64,000 nucleotides of DNA from Methylomicrobium lacus_A (lineage in GTDB: Bacteria > Pseudomonadota > Gammaproteobacteria > Methylococcales > Methylomonadaceae): NCBI RefSeq assembly GCF_041897535.1, contig NZ_CP169217.1, positions 682,001 to 746,000 of the forward strand. Direction: 5' to 3'. Both the position numbers and the translations under genes were made by a program. This document shows positions 44,477 through 53,339 of this stretch, piece by piece. Numbering within the stretch: position 1 is the first letter of the stretch; each line of letters starts with the position of its first letter. The notes under the pieces are model-generated. The model did no database searches and was not told where the DNA came from. It worked only from the letters and a program-made list of their open reading frames with translations.

Positions 44477-44902
44477 ATGAACTACGAAGATCGAGATACC
44501 TACGGTATATACAAACGCAAATCCGGCCACGAAAGGGGACCCGGTCCTCGGCTGATGGGCGCCGACACCCTGATTGGAAATGAGGTCTTTAATCCAAAAG
44601 ATGAAAACTTGGGTGAAATCAAGGAAATTATGTTGGATACGTCCAATGGCAAAGTGTGTTATGCGGTGTTGTCCTTTGGCGGTTTCCTCGGAATGGGGGA
44701 AAAGCTTTTTGCGGTGCCCTGGAGTGCATTGAAGCTCGATACGGCGAACAAGCGCTTTGTGCTCAACGTGGAAAAGGATCGACTCAAAAATGCACCGGGA
44801 TTCGATAAGAACGACTGGCCCGACATGGCAGACCAGTCTTGGGTTGATAAAATTCATTCGTACTATGGAACTAAGCCATACATGGACCCGCCGCGCATGT
44901 AA
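44477..44902 (+). CDS. PRC-barrel domain protein (copy 1)
   Basis: The 141-residue soluble protein carries one PRC-barrel (LMGADTLIGNEVFNPKDENL, GEIKEIMLDTSNGKV, FLGMGEKLFAVPWSALKLD). PRC-barrels bind RNA or protein partners; stand-alone forms appear in stress operons. The C-terminus (DKIHSYYGTKPYMDPPRM) is typical of this subgroup. A copy differing at two residues is encoded at 56376. AGGAG precedes the ATG. Confidence 0.9.
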   Translation: MNYEDRDTYGIYKRKSGHERGPGPRLMGADTLIGNEVFNPKDENLGEIKEIMLDTSNGKVCYAVLSFGGFLGMGEKLFAVPWSALKLDTANKRFVLNVEKDRLKNAPGFDKNDWPDMADQSWVDKIHSYYGTKPYMDPPRM

Positions 44903-44950
44903 CGACTGCATCCGGTGTTGAATCATTCCTATAACAAGAGGAGCTAATCG

Positions 44951-44995
44951 ATGGATGCGAATTATGATAGAGCTGCCCCGGATATTAGTGAATGA
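44951..44995 (+). pseudogene. Deletion stub of the 143-residue gene
   Basis: The first six codons (MDANYD) and the ribosome site equal those of the intact gene at 56849. The frame then jumps into the sequence that lies downstream of that gene in copy 2 and stops after RAAPDISE. The junction is GATTATGATA joined to CTGCCCCGG-type sequence, so about 420 bases were deleted here. Confidence 0.85.
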
Positions 44996-45044
44996 CGGTA
45001 TAGCAGCCAAACATATCTTTATTAATCATTTGAGGAGTTCAAAC

Positions 45045-45368
45045 ATGAAGAAATTCATTATTGCATCCATTGTGCTTATGGCCATGCCGGTCGCAGGCAT
45101 GGCCGCTCCAGAGCAAGCCACGGGTCATACTGCCGGATCCCCCATTGACCAATCTCATCCGGGATCCACTCTGTCCGCTTCTGAAAATGCCTCCGCGAAA
45201 CATTTGGCGGCGGCCGCGGCTCATGAACAAGCAGCAATGCATCATAAGGCCGCCGCTAACGCTCAGCAGCCGGAGCAAGCAAAGGAACATGCCATGGCAG
45301 CTGAAAAAGCCTCCTTAGCGGCTTGTGAAAAAAGCAAAGAAGCCTTGTCGTCCCCGCCAGGCAAGTAA
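45045..45368 (+). CDS. Small secreted Ala/His-rich protein (copy 1)
   Basis: The 107-residue product has a signal peptide (IIASIVLMAMPVAGMAA). The mature part is helical and rich in Ala, His, Glu and Lys (HLAAAAAHEQAAMHHKAAA, QAKEHAMAAEKASLAACEK) with one cysteine. I do not recognise a family. Methionine and histidine content would allow metal binding, which is speculation. TGAGGAG is the ribosome site. Copy 2 is at 57375 with a few substitutions in the N-terminal third. Confidence 0.8.
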   Translation: MKKFIIASIVLMAMPVAGMAAPEQATGHTAGSPIDQSHPGSTLSASENASAKHLAAAAAHEQAAMHHKAAANAQQPEQAKEHAMAAEKASLAACEKSKEALSSPPGK

Positions 45369-45400
45369 GGATGCGGTCAAAAATACCTGCAGTCACCATG

Positions 45401-45431
45401 GACCTGCCAGGTTTTTAAAACCTGGCAGGTC
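45401..45431 (+). terminator. Hairpin terminator after the secreted protein gene (copy 1)
   Basis: GACCTGCCAGG and CCTGGCAGGTC form an 11-bp perfect stem with a T- and A-rich loop, 33 bases after the stop. It could act in both directions. Confidence 0.7.
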
Positions 45432-45477
45432 TTCAACCGATTAGCCAAATCATGCTCCCACAGCATCAAAACCAATA

Positions 45478-45505
45478 CATTGGAGATAAACGATTATCTC
45501 CAATG
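45478..45505. promoter_or_regulatory. 12-bp inverted repeat before the 27-residue gene (copy 1)
   Basis: CATTGGAGATAA and TTATCTCCAATG are perfect arms around ACGA. The site lies 73 bases before the small membrane protein start. A half site (TTTATCTCCAATGTACGAC) occurs in front of the third paralogue near 53920. It may be an operator or an RNA hairpin. Confidence 0.55.
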
Positions 45506-45578
45506 TACGACACCGAGCAGACTCTAAAAAGCCTTTCCAGTACACTTCTCATCTACTTACTTTGAGTGGAGTTACGTC

Positions 45579-45662
45579 ATGAAAATTGGTAGATATTTAA
45601 TTGGCTGGCTGTTGGGTGTGCCGGTAGTTGTTCTGGTCATTATTTATTTGTTGTTCAATTAG
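45579..45662 (+). CDS. 27-residue single-pass membrane protein (copy 1)
   Basis: The peptide MKIGRYLIGWLLGVPVVVLV continues IIYLLFN and is almost wholly one membrane segment with a basic N-terminus. A GGAG ribosome site lies 8 bases before the ATG. The frame is conserved in the identical copy at 58130 and, with many synonymous and conservative changes, in a 58-residue version at 54072, which argues that it is a real gene. The function is unknown. Confidence 0.7.
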   Translation: MKIGRYLIGWLLGVPVVVLVIIYLLFN

Positions 45663-45718
45663 CCGCTCATAACTTTGGGCAATCCGCCCACATTCATTTA
45701 AAAAATGAGGAGTTTACT

Positions 45719-46129
45719 ATGTCTGCACGATTATCGTTAATTATGTTCACTTTAACGGTCGGTTTAAACATGATGGCCGGTACCGTTCGAGCCGAACAGA
45801 ATGCCCCAATCTATTTGGCGGCCGGTGACCCGGCATTGGACAATACCGGGCGCAATGTACGCGACAAGGGTGACGCTACTTTAACCCCGGAAGATCAAAT
45901 GGAAAACGAAAGTGATATCACTATCACCGCTACCATACGTCAAGCCGTGGTTAAAGATGAGTCGCTGTCAGTCAATGCGCAGAATATAAAAATCATCACA
46001 CGGAATGGGGTGGTGACTTTGCGCGGGCCTGTTAAAAGTGAAGCCGAAAGCATGAAACTGCAACAAATCGCCAAGCAAACGCCTGGTGTAGTGCGGGTAG
46101 ATAATCAACTTGAAAATATAGCGCCATAA
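45719..46129 (+). CDS. Periplasmic BON-domain protein (copy 1)
   Basis: The 136-residue protein has a signal peptide (LIMFTLTVGLNMMAGTVRA). One BON domain covers about residues 60-134 (ESDITITATIRQAVVKDE, GVVTLRGPVKSEAES, TPGVVRVDNQLENI). Related OsmY-type proteins protect the envelope during osmotic or membrane stress. Copy 2 at 58270 differs by one residue (R to Q near the end). It is followed after 17 bases by the DUF3341-like gene. Confidence 0.9.
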   Translation: MSARLSLIMFTLTVGLNMMAGTVRAEQNAPIYLAAGDPALDNTGRNVRDKGDATLTPEDQMENESDITITATIRQAVVKDESLSVNAQNIKIITRNGVVTLRGPVKSEAESMKLQQIAKQTPGVVRVDNQLENIAP

Positions 46130-46146
46130 AGGCTTGGGAGAGTGTC

Positions 46147-46668
46147 ATGAGTAAAGCAGTTTTTTGTATCGCCCAAAGTATCGATCAGGCAGAGAGTATT
46201 GTTAATGACCTGAAGAACGCGGGTTTTTCCACCAATGATATATCCGTGCTACTTCCCGATAAATCCTCCACCAAGGATTTTGCTCATGAAAAGCACACCA
46301 AAGCGCCGGAAGGGGCGGCTATCGGTGGGACAGTGGGTTTGGGCACTGGCGCTGTGATCGGGTTATTGGCCGGGATTGGCAGCTTGGCTATTCCGGGTGT
46401 CGGTGCGTTTATCGCCGCAGGCCCCATTATGGGTGCGTTGAGCGGTGCGGCAGTCGGCGCCGCCACGGGCGGCTTGGCGGGAGCCTTGATCGGGATGGGT
46501 ATTCCTGAGTATGAAGCCAGACGCTATGAAGGAAAAATCAAGGGAGGAAGCGCCTTGATTTCTGTTCATACTTCAAGCAGCGATGCGATTCATACGGCAA
46601 AAGAAATCTTCGAGCGGGCTCATGCGGAGGATATTTCCTCGACTGAGGAATCCTCAGTAAATACTTAA
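46147..46668 (+). CDS. DUF3341/GSP17M-like glycine-zipper stress protein (copy 1)
   Basis: The 173-residue protein starts with a ferredoxin-like fold (KAVFCIAQSIDQAESIVNDL, ISVLLPDKS). A long glycine-zipper hydrophobic middle follows (GGTVGLGTGAVIGLLAGIG, AGPIMGALSGAAVGAATGG), then a C-terminal ISVHTSS strand. This shape is shared by general stress protein 17M-like and DUF3341-like membrane-associated proteins. The glycine zipper may insert into membranes. A paralogue at 58697 differs mainly around residues 57-75. Confidence 0.8.
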   Translation: MSKAVFCIAQSIDQAESIVNDLKNAGFSTNDISVLLPDKSSTKDFAHEKHTKAPEGAAIGGTVGLGTGAVIGLLAGIGSLAIPGVGAFIAAGPIMGALSGAAVGAATGGLAGALIGMGIPEYEARRYEGKIKGGSALISVHTSSSDAIHTAKEIFERAHAEDISSTEESSVNT

Positions 46669-46764
46669 ACTTGATGTTGCTAGTGCACGTAATGCAGTTT
46701 TTAATTTAAGAATTATCAATTCAATTCGCTCAGACTTTCAAATTGAGCCAACCGGAGAAAACCT

Positions 46765-47013
46765 ATGATTAACACCAACCAGATTAAACCTGATATGCCC
46801 GTTATCTGTTCCCAGGACGGCCAGTTTGCCACTGTCGATCATATGGAGGGTGCGGGTACCATCAAGCTGAAGAAAGATAAGACCGGTCAGCACCATTACA
46901 TTCCGGTAAGCTGGGTAACCTCAACCGAGGGCGGCAAGGTTAAAATAGATCGTCCGGGAGATCAAGCAATGCAGGAGTGGTCGTCAACTTCGCCAAATGA
47001 TGTAGGCCAATGA
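46765..47013 (+). CDS. DUF2171 family protein
   Basis: The 82-residue protein contains KPDMPVICSQDGQFATVDHM, TIKLKKDKTGQHHYIPVSWV and VKIDRPGDQAMQEW, which fits DUF2171, a small PRC-barrel-like domain of unknown role found in stress loci. CGGAGAAAACC is the ribosome site. Its stop overlaps the next start (ATGA), so it is coupled to the DUF502 gene. Confidence 0.85.
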   Translation: MINTNQIKPDMPVICSQDGQFATVDHMEGAGTIKLKKDKTGQHHYIPVSWVTSTEGGKVKIDRPGDQAMQEWSSTSPNDVGQ

Positions 47014-47642
47014 CTTTAATTGGAAATAAAAAAATGAAGCCGGTCAGTAAAACCTTTTTCAAAGGGTTAATCGCTATTATCCCCCTTATACTCACCCTTT
47101 ATTTGCTCTTCTGGCTTGCCGACACTGCAGAATTGGTGCTGGGAAATATCTTCAAGTTTTTCTTACCTGACAGCTGGTACATAAAAGGCTTGGGGTTTGT
47201 ATTGGGTCTTGCTGTAGCCTATTTTTTCGGAAGCTTTCTGGAGACTCGAACTTTTCCCAGACTGTTCATTAGCTTTGAAGAGCTTGTGCTCCAGATTCCC
47301 GTTGTTAAAAGCATATATACAGCGATACGCGATTTTATTTCTCTTTTTTCCAGTGAACAGAAAGGGAAATTTAATAAAGTAGTTTTGGTAAATATACCTC
47401 TCTTCAATGGTCAACAGATAGGTTTTATTACAGTTTCTGATATCAAAGAGCATTCACATACTTTTATTGCCGATGACCAAGTTGCCGTATTTTTGCCATT
47501 CAGTTATCAGATGGGCGGCAACACGGTCATTATGTCACGGGAAAATATAGTAGAAATAGATATGTCTGTTGAGGATGCTCTGCGTTTTATCGCAACAGCC
47601 GGCGTTGTGGGCAGTGTTAATGGTGAGAAAAATAAAAGTTAA
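47010..47642 (+). CDS. DUF502 membrane protein
   Basis: The 210-residue protein has two membrane segments (FFKGLIAIIPLILTLYLLF; GLGFVLGLAVAYFFGSF). The DUF502 core follows: PVVKSIYTAIRDFISLFSSE, VVLVNIPLFNGQQIGFIT and FLPFSYQMGGNTVIMSRENI. Such proteins sit in the inner membrane with unknown function. A 3' fragment of a diverged paralogue survives at 55969-56154. The start may be the ATG at 47010 or 47034. Confidence 0.9.
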   Translation: MTLIGNKKMKPVSKTFFKGLIAIIPLILTLYLLFWLADTAELVLGNIFKFFLPDSWYIKGLGFVLGLAVAYFFGSFLETRTFPRLFISFEELVLQIPVVKSIYTAIRDFISLFSSEQKGKFNKVVLVNIPLFNGQQIGFITVSDIKEHSHTFIADDQVAVFLPFSYQMGGNTVIMSRENIVEIDMSVEDALRFIATAGVVGSVNGEKNKS

Positions 47643-47921
47643 AGGCTTTAAATTTCACTAAAAAGAAAAAATATACCGCGGTCAAATCCGGCTATGACAT
47701 AACAATCCGTCATACAGTTGTTTAAGCGTTGCGGCCAGCTCATTTAGGCCAACCGGGTTCCAGCAGGGCAATAGCTGGCGTGGCAAATTTAGCCGCCAAG
47801 ATCGTTAAAAGCATGCACGCGGGTTAAATGGATATTCGTTAAGATTCATTAAACTGATTACCGCAATTGTTAAAAACTGGCTTATTACCTGCTGAACCGG
47901 CTACTTCAGAGTTAGGCTTCA

Positions 47922-48971
47922 TTATATGTTACTTGTTTTGTTATATTTTCCCATTATCTCCCAACAAGTAACGAATAAAGCCGCAATGATGGGACCTAAT
48001 ACAAATCCTGTTAATGAAAACCAGGTTAATCCACCCAGAGTTGACACCAGCACAAGATAATCTGACATTTTACTGTCTTTACCTATCAGGCGCGGCCGTA
48101 GAAAATTATCCATCATGCCAATGACTAAAATACCGACTGTAAAAACGATAGTCGCTTTTAAAGTTCTCCCTTGTAATAATAGAATTACCGCGGCGGGCCC
48201 CCAAATTAGAGTGCTGCCTATCGGCAATAAAGATAAAATTATCATTAACAGACCCCATAAAAAAGCGGCTGGAATGCCTACAAACCAAAATAATATTCCC
48301 CCGATACTTCCCTGAATGACAGCGACTATTAACCCGCCTTTAACAGTCGCTCTGGCTACGCTGGTGAAACGTTCAAATAATTCCGTTTCGATGTTGTCTC
48401 CAATTGGAACCAGAGAAATGAGTTTTCTTATCAAGAGATTACCATCCCGCAATAGAAAAAACAGAATGTAGAAAGCCAAGACAAATTGAACGATAAGATT
48501 TAACAAGTTCTGGGTCAATGCGGGGAGTTGTTGTGCTATATATTTTACTGCTTGTGTAAAGGAATCCCCTACTGAGACGCTTATCTGCTCAACGCTCAAT
48601 GCTTGTATATGTGAAAGCTTATTGAATTTTGGCAAAAGAAGCGCGAGAGTTTCTTGAAAATAGACCTGAGGGTTTATTTCCCCGCTTTGAATTTTTTGAT
48701 AAAGGATTGTACTTTCCTCCGTTATCATCAAGGTAATGGTTAACAAAGGGATCACAAAAACCAGGATAATCATCATCATGGTTAAAAACAACGGCAGTAT
48801 TTCCGAATTTTTAAAATATTGCCTAACCCGCTGATAAACAGGATCAAAAACTACCGCCAGAATAATGGCCCAAAAACAGGCTAATAAAAAATCTTTAATC
48901 AATAGAAAAAAAGAGACCGTTACTAACAATACAAAGGCCAGAAAAAGAATATAAGGGGTATTTTTTTGCAT
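47922..48971 (-). CDS. AI-2E family transporter (PerM/YhhT-like)
   Basis: About 349 residues with some eight membrane segments. The N-terminal pair (FLAFVLLVTVSFFLLI, LACFWAIILAVVFDPVY) is followed by a soluble loop. The conserved C-terminal half includes GLIVAVIQGSIGGILFWFVG, LLMIILSLLPIGSTLIWGPA and FLRPRLIGKDSKMSDYLVLV. The family includes TqsA and sodium-proton antiporters; the substrate here is unknown. The ATG at 48971 is chosen over the TTG at 48980. Confidence 0.88.
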   Translation of the reverse strand: MQKNTPYILFLAFVLLVTVSFFLLIKDFLLACFWAIILAVVFDPVYQRVRQYFKNSEILPLFLTMMMIILVFVIPLLTITLMITEESTILYQKIQSGEINPQVYFQETLALLLPKFNKLSHIQALSVEQISVSVGDSFTQAVKYIAQQLPALTQNLLNLIVQFVLAFYILFFLLRDGNLLIRKLISLVPIGDNIETELFERFTSVARATVKGGLIVAVIQGSIGGILFWFVGIPAAFLWGLLMIILSLLPIGSTLIWGPAAVILLLQGRTLKATIVFTVGILVIGMMDNFLRPRLIGKDSKMSDYLVLVSTLGGLTWFSLTGFVLGPIIAALFVTCWEIMGKYNKTSNI

Positions 48972-49150
48972 GAAAAACAAGATTAAAAACTGAATCGGTT
49001 TGGCATCCTATCATAGGGATGATGTGTTCCCAAAACCGGTGGAATCGAGAGTGAATGCCATGAGTCCACCGCTGTCAATTCAGGCGTAATAAAGATATCA
49101 CGCCTGAAATTAAAAGGGAGTTGACGCCCACAAGAGCAATAATATCCTTA

Positions 49151-51268
49151 TCAAGCGAGTGTTCTGATGCTCGCTTCCCTGCCCCACTGACGTGTCTTGG
49201 CTGCGGCAATGAAGTGATCCAGGTTACCGATGGCAATCACACCGGCGTCTTGTTCGATACCCGCTGTTTTCACTAAGGCTTCGCCGCCTTTGTCAACGCC
49301 GATCGCTTTCAGATGACCGAAGGCGTCGCGTACGAATTCGATGGCGGCGGCTTCTCTGCCCAATAACGCGGCGGCTTCGCTGGAAAGAATGATGGCGACC
49401 GCGTCGAACATAACCGACGGCGTGCCGGCCAATTGGCCATCGATTTTCAAAAGCGAGCCGTTGGCGAGTTTCGCTTCGCCGATTTTCGCGGCGATAAACT
49501 TCACTTTTGCGCCTGCAGCGGCGATTGCCTGATTGACAGCGTCGATGCTTGCCGCGTCCGATCCGTCCGCGATCAATACCCCGATAGCGCGACCTTCGAG
49601 CGTATCCTTCATCTTGCCTATAAGCTGCAGCGCCGGGGATAGGTCTAACTCCTGAACTGCAGCAGCAGTAGTTGGCGCCTGCGGCAGTTCGCTCATACCG
49701 AGACCAGAGGCGACCCGTTGTGCGAGGTCCTCTTCGATATGACGCAGGTGACCGACCATAGCTTCACGAATATGCGGATGCTCGACCTTCGAGAGCTCAA
49801 ATACCAAAGCGGAGGCAAGATGTGCCTGTTCGTAAGGAGACTGACTGAGATAGAATTGCCGTGCCTGGCTGTAATGGTCGGAAAAGCTCTCCGCCCGAAT
49901 CCTTCCCTTTGCGCCGGTCTCGTCCATCGCTGCGCCGCGAAAACCCCTCTCCGGTTGTTCGCGTGGGGAGTCCGCTGCCAGGGTATTCGGCTCGTAGGAC
50001 ACGCGTCCGGCCGGTTGCGCCATTTGCATATGACCGTCGCGCTGGTGATTGGCGAACGGGCATTTCGGCGCATTGACGGGTATCTGGTGAAAATTCGACG
50101 AGCCCAGGCGGGATAACTGCGTGTCCTGATATGAGAACAGGCGCCCCTGCAATAACGGATCGTTCGAGAAATCGATGCCGGGCACGACATGGGATGGGCA
50201 GAACGACACCTGTTCGGTCTCCGCAAAAAAATTGTCCGGCCAGCGGTTGAGTACCATGCGCCCGATAACTTGCAACGGCACGAGTTCTTCCGGTATCAGT
50301 TTGGTTGCATCGAGATGATCGAATGGGAAGCCATCGGCTTCCTCTTGCGAGAACAACTGCACAGCCAAGTCCCATTCCGGAAAATCGCCGGCGCTTATCG
50401 CTTCGAACAGCTCGCGGCGATGAAAGTCGGAATCGGCGCCGGCAATCTTGACCGCCTCGTTCCAGAGGGTGGATTGCAAACCGAGTTTCGGCCGCCAATG
50501 GAATTTCACGAAGGTCGATTCGCCGGCTGCATTGACCAGACGAAAGCTATGAATACCGAAGCCTTCGATCATCCGTAGCGAACGCGGCAAGGTGCGGTCG
50601 GACATGATCCACATCACCATATGCATCGATTCCGGAGTCAGTGAAATAAAGTCCCAGAAGGTGTCATGCGCCGACGCTGCCTGAGGAAAGCCACGATCGG
50701 GTTCCATTTTGACGGCATGAACGAGGTCGGGAAATTTGATGGCATCCTGAATGAAAAACACGGGGATATTATTGCCGACCAAATCCCAATTGCCTTCTTT
50801 CGTATAAAACTTGACGGCGAAGCCGCGAACATCGCGCGGGGTATCGGCAGAACCTGACCCGCCGGCTACGGTTGAAATACGCGTGAACAGCGGCGTTTGT
50901 TCGCCCACTTCGGTGAGCACTTTGGCTGTTGTGTATTTTTCCAGGGATTGGGTCAGTTCGAAAAAGCCGTGTGCGCCCGTACCGCGGGCATGGACGATGC
51001 GCTCTGGAATTCGCTCGTGGTCGAAATGAGTGATTTTTTCACGCAGGATGAAATCTTCCAGCAGCGTCGGACCGCTCGGATTGGCTCTCAGGGAGTTCTG
51101 ATTGTCGGAAATCGGCAAACCCTGATTCGTCGTCAACACAGGCTGATCGCCGGAGGCCGTCTGGTGCCACTCTCCACCGCTAGCGACTGAAACTGTTACT
51201 TCTTCTGGCCCAGACTGTGTCGATTTGCTTTTGACAGATGGAACCTCTGTTTTGGCTTTGGTCATCAT
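49151..51268 (-). CDS. katE: Large-subunit catalase (HPII type)
   Basis: About 705 residues, the length of HPII catalases. The catalytic His lies in ERIVHARGTGAHGFF, the Asn in NNIPVFFIQDAIKFPD and the haem-ligand Tyr in RLFSYQDTQLSRLG. The C-terminal flavodoxin-like domain (AIGVLIADGSDAASIDAVN) is present, as in the large subtype. It breaks down hydrogen peroxide. The start ATGATG at 51268 has CTGGAG in front. It is monocistronic. Confidence 0.95.
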   Translation of the reverse strand: MMTKAKTEVPSVKSKSTQSGPEEVTVSVASGGEWHQTASGDQPVLTTNQGLPISDNQNSLRANPSGPTLLEDFILREKITHFDHERIPERIVHARGTGAHGFFELTQSLEKYTTAKVLTEVGEQTPLFTRISTVAGGSGSADTPRDVRGFAVKFYTKEGNWDLVGNNIPVFFIQDAIKFPDLVHAVKMEPDRGFPQAASAHDTFWDFISLTPESMHMVMWIMSDRTLPRSLRMIEGFGIHSFRLVNAAGESTFVKFHWRPKLGLQSTLWNEAVKIAGADSDFHRRELFEAISAGDFPEWDLAVQLFSQEEADGFPFDHLDATKLIPEELVPLQVIGRMVLNRWPDNFFAETEQVSFCPSHVVPGIDFSNDPLLQGRLFSYQDTQLSRLGSSNFHQIPVNAPKCPFANHQRDGHMQMAQPAGRVSYEPNTLAADSPREQPERGFRGAAMDETGAKGRIRAESFSDHYSQARQFYLSQSPYEQAHLASALVFELSKVEHPHIREAMVGHLRHIEEDLAQRVASGLGMSELPQAPTTAAAVQELDLSPALQLIGKMKDTLEGRAIGVLIADGSDAASIDAVNQAIAAAGAKVKFIAAKIGEAKLANGSLLKIDGQLAGTPSVMFDAVAIILSSEAAALLGREAAAIEFVRDAFGHLKAIGVDKGGEALVKTAGIEQDAGVIAIGNLDHFIAAAKTRQWGREASIRTLA

Positions 51269-51443
51269 GAATCTCCAGTTGATTTTGCGCGACGGCAACA
51301 TGTTGCCGCGGCGCTATGGGTGATAATAATGTCACTTTATAAGAAAAGCGCTCTCGCGTTGGGAGTCCAGCGGCGACGATTGTTAAAGCTTGCGTAATGG
51401 ATCACGCAGCTTTGATGGAACTACCTCGCTCAAAAATGACCTG

Positions 51444-51911
51444 TTATGTCGGATGCAAGCTGTTATCGCTTTGACCTTCGGCGGGGCTACTGACTGCACC
51501 TGAAGCCGCTACCACCGGTTGGATTTGCCGTTCGAACGTGTGATCCGACGCGTCCTGTTGATAGAAGGACTTCATCATCCAGGCTAGAGGCAAGGCCGTG
51601 TATAAGGTATGGATCGAGGTCATGAGGTTCAGCGCAATCCTCAAGGGTGTAGTCTCGCTAGTACGTAGCTTATCGGCGGCGCCACGTGATTTGATAGTTT
51701 GACGCTGGGTAAGTTCGCCAAGGATAAAACCGATGCCGCCCGCCAGCAGCAAAGTGGCCGGAGCGATCATCTGTTGGTGTATGTTTCGGACCAGCGTAGC
51801 GGTGCGAACACCGACCCTTTGTTGACGGTTCAATAGCTTTCGCTCCTCAGCCCTGATTTGAGCCCTCAGTGACTTGGGTTTGTTTCGCTTTAGAAGGTAG
51901 CCCTTGATCAT
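51444..51911 (-). CDS. YqjK-like membrane protein (paralogue)
   Basis: The 155-residue protein parallels the one at 34347: KPKSLRAQIRAEERKLLNRQ, VGVRTATLVRNIHQQMIAPA, LLLAGGIGFILGELTQR and LPLAWMMKSFYQQ. It overlaps the preceding yqjE-like locus by four bases. Because that yqjE copy is frameshifted, this gene may be poorly translated. Confidence 0.72.
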   Translation of the reverse strand: MIKGYLLKRNKPKSLRAQIRAEERKLLNRQQRVGVRTATLVRNIHQQMIAPATLLLAGGIGFILGELTQRQTIKSRGAADKLRTSETTPLRIALNLMTSIHTLYTALPLAWMMKSFYQQDASDHTFERQIQPVVAASGAVSSPAEGQSDNSLHPT

Positions 51912-52350
51912 GTCTTCTCCGTATCCCGTCGCCCAGAGGACGTGGTCTGAAAACTGCGAAGGGTCGCGGGAAATTGTAGATAGCGACTCTTACGGCGTAT
52001 CACACCAAAGAGTAAAAGTGTGAGCATCAAATTGAATGCAACGGCAAGCAGTATGTCGCTACTCGTTGCCACGACGTCATGCTCGACCAGTTCCAGCACG
52101 GCGAAGGCATGAGTCCTAGCCAGGCCCCGATCAGCAACACGCCAACCATCACTCCGGCCACAATCATGTCCACCAGGCTCTTGCCCACCCCCTGCGTCTC
52201 CAGCGCGGCAAGCCGGAAGCGATCGTGGGTTAGCCCGCACAGCTCATACCATAACGACTGAGCCTCTTCCAGCACACCGAAACCGCTCACCGGATCGCCG
52301 CGCGTTGCAGCTTGCCCGGGATTTTCATCCCCTATGGCATCCTGATTCAT
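51908..52350 (-). pseudogene. YqjE-type membrane protein, frameshifted
   Basis: The first frame (from the ATG at 52350) reads FGVLEEAQSLWYELCGLTHD, RFRLAALETQG and VGVLLIGAWLGLMP and then becomes nonsense. The second frame takes over near 52105 with FAVLELVEHDVVATSSDILL, IRRKSRYLQFPATLRSFQ. Together they equal the intact YqjE at 33910. A single-base indel explains it. It could also be a sequencing error. Confidence 0.8.
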
Positions 52351-52374
52351 GAGGTTTGACGGTCTACCGGCCGC

Positions 52375-52587
52375 TCACCACGCGGCTAGCAGAAAGCCGG
52401 CCGCCCCTGCGGTACCCTGGTGTTGTCGCGAATATAAACGCGGCAATCCTCCATCAATTGCTGCTCGGCATTTTTCAGTTGTTCTCCTTTTTCGCCAAGC
52501 GCTTCTGCAGCCTGAATGGTCGCACTAACTAGCGACCTTATCGACCGTCTCATGTGCGGAATGAGCTGCTTTGTCTATGGTTTCCAT
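52375..52587 (-). pseudogene. YqjD-like gene, decayed copy
   Basis: The start reads METIDKAAHSAHETVDKVAS and then a TAG. Past it, in another frame, come QAAEALGEKGEQLKNAEQQL and MEDCRVYIRDN before the match breaks down and the anchor is lost. It lies between the broken yqjE and an intact yqjD copy, so the local set was duplicated and has decayed. Confidence 0.8.
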
Positions 52588-52651
52588 GATAAATTCATCT
52601 CTGTTTGAGCCGCAGGTCATTGCAGCGTTCAGGTTTATGATATTTGCCGAT

Positions 52652-52882
52652 CTAACGGCCGCTCACCAATCGGCTCAGCAGAAATCCGATCGCTACCGCG
52701 ATACTCACCGACGTTATGGGGTTGTCGCTGATAAAACCTGAGCAATTCTTCATCAATTTCTGCTCGGTTTTTTTCAGTTGTTCGCCTTTTTCGACAAGCG
52801 TTTCCGCAGCCTGGCTGGTTGCATCGGCGATCTTATCGTAAGCCGCATGTGCGGAATTGGATACTTTGTCTGTAATTTCCAT
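52652..52882 (-). CDS. yqjD: YqjD/ElaB-family membrane-anchored protein (paralogue)
   Basis: The 76-residue protein matches the copy at 33666 in plan: an amphipathic helix (DKVSNSAHAAYDKIADATSQ) and the C-terminal anchor SDNPITSVSIAVAIGFLLSR. Identity to the first copy is roughly two thirds by eye. It lies downstream of the hemerythrin-domain gene, 14 bases away. Confidence 0.85.
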   Translation of the reverse strand: MEITDKVSNSAHAAYDKIADATSQAAETLVEKGEQLKKTEQKLMKNCSGFISDNPITSVSIAVAIGFLLSRLVSGR

Positions 52883-52896
52883 GGTAGTTTTCTCGT

Positions 52897-53265
52897 CTAT
52901 TTAAGTTTATTTGAATTGTATTTCATTCTTGACTGACTTCGCTCATCCCGTGCCACTGCCACCACTTTGGTAATATCGACTGGTGTCATGGCCTCTAGTT
53001 GCGCAATAAGGTTCTTGGCTCCGGCATGCTCTACGTCATCGTCCATCAAATCGTTGTCCTTGATGACGGCGCGAGCCGCCGGGTAAAAGACTTCTTCCCC
53101 GGCTTGGGCATGGATGGTCAGCTCAATGCATATCTGCCGAACCACTTCTGCTTTTGCTTTATCGTTGCCATCGCCCTTGGCGAGTTTGGCAAAATCCGCT
53201 AACAGTTTATTTAACTTCTTGTGGTCTTCAGTAAGTAACGCGATGGCGTCCTCTCCGTGCTGCAT
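52897..53265 (-). CDS. Hemerythrin HHE-domain protein, C-terminally shortened
   Basis: From the ATG at 53265 the protein has about 122 residues; the frame is open further up to a TTG at 53337. LLTEDHKKLNKLLADF, CIELTIHAQAGEEVFYPAAR and MDDDVEHAGAKNLIAQLEAM give three of the metal-binding helices. The fourth helix, normally H-x-x-x-E in a 'HVKEEE' motif, is replaced by TKVVAVARDERSQSR and a basic tail, so the diiron site may be incomplete. A 3' frameshift or deletion is possible. Confidence 0.75.
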   Translation of the reverse strand: MQHGEDAIALLTEDHKKLNKLLADFAKLAKGDGNDKAKAEVVRQICIELTIHAQAGEEVFYPAARAVIKDNDLMDDDVEHAGAKNLIAQLEAMTPVDITKVVAVARDERSQSRMKYNSNKLK

Positions 53266-53339
53266 GGCGGGTTTAAGTGCGGTCTTCGTCAAAACTTTGT
53301 CCTCAAAAATTTTAAAGATCAAACTTGGAGGTTCCAAGT

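Larger units (their letters stand above)
44466..46676 (+). repeat. Segmental duplication, copy 1
   Basis: This block holds PRC-barrel, secreted protein, 27-residue membrane protein, BON and DUF3341-like genes and is almost base-for-base equal to 56365-59226. Relative to copy 2 it lacks about 420 bases (the 143-residue gene) and about 225 bases after the terminator hairpin. The last gene carries a patch of denser differences. Confidence 0.9.
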
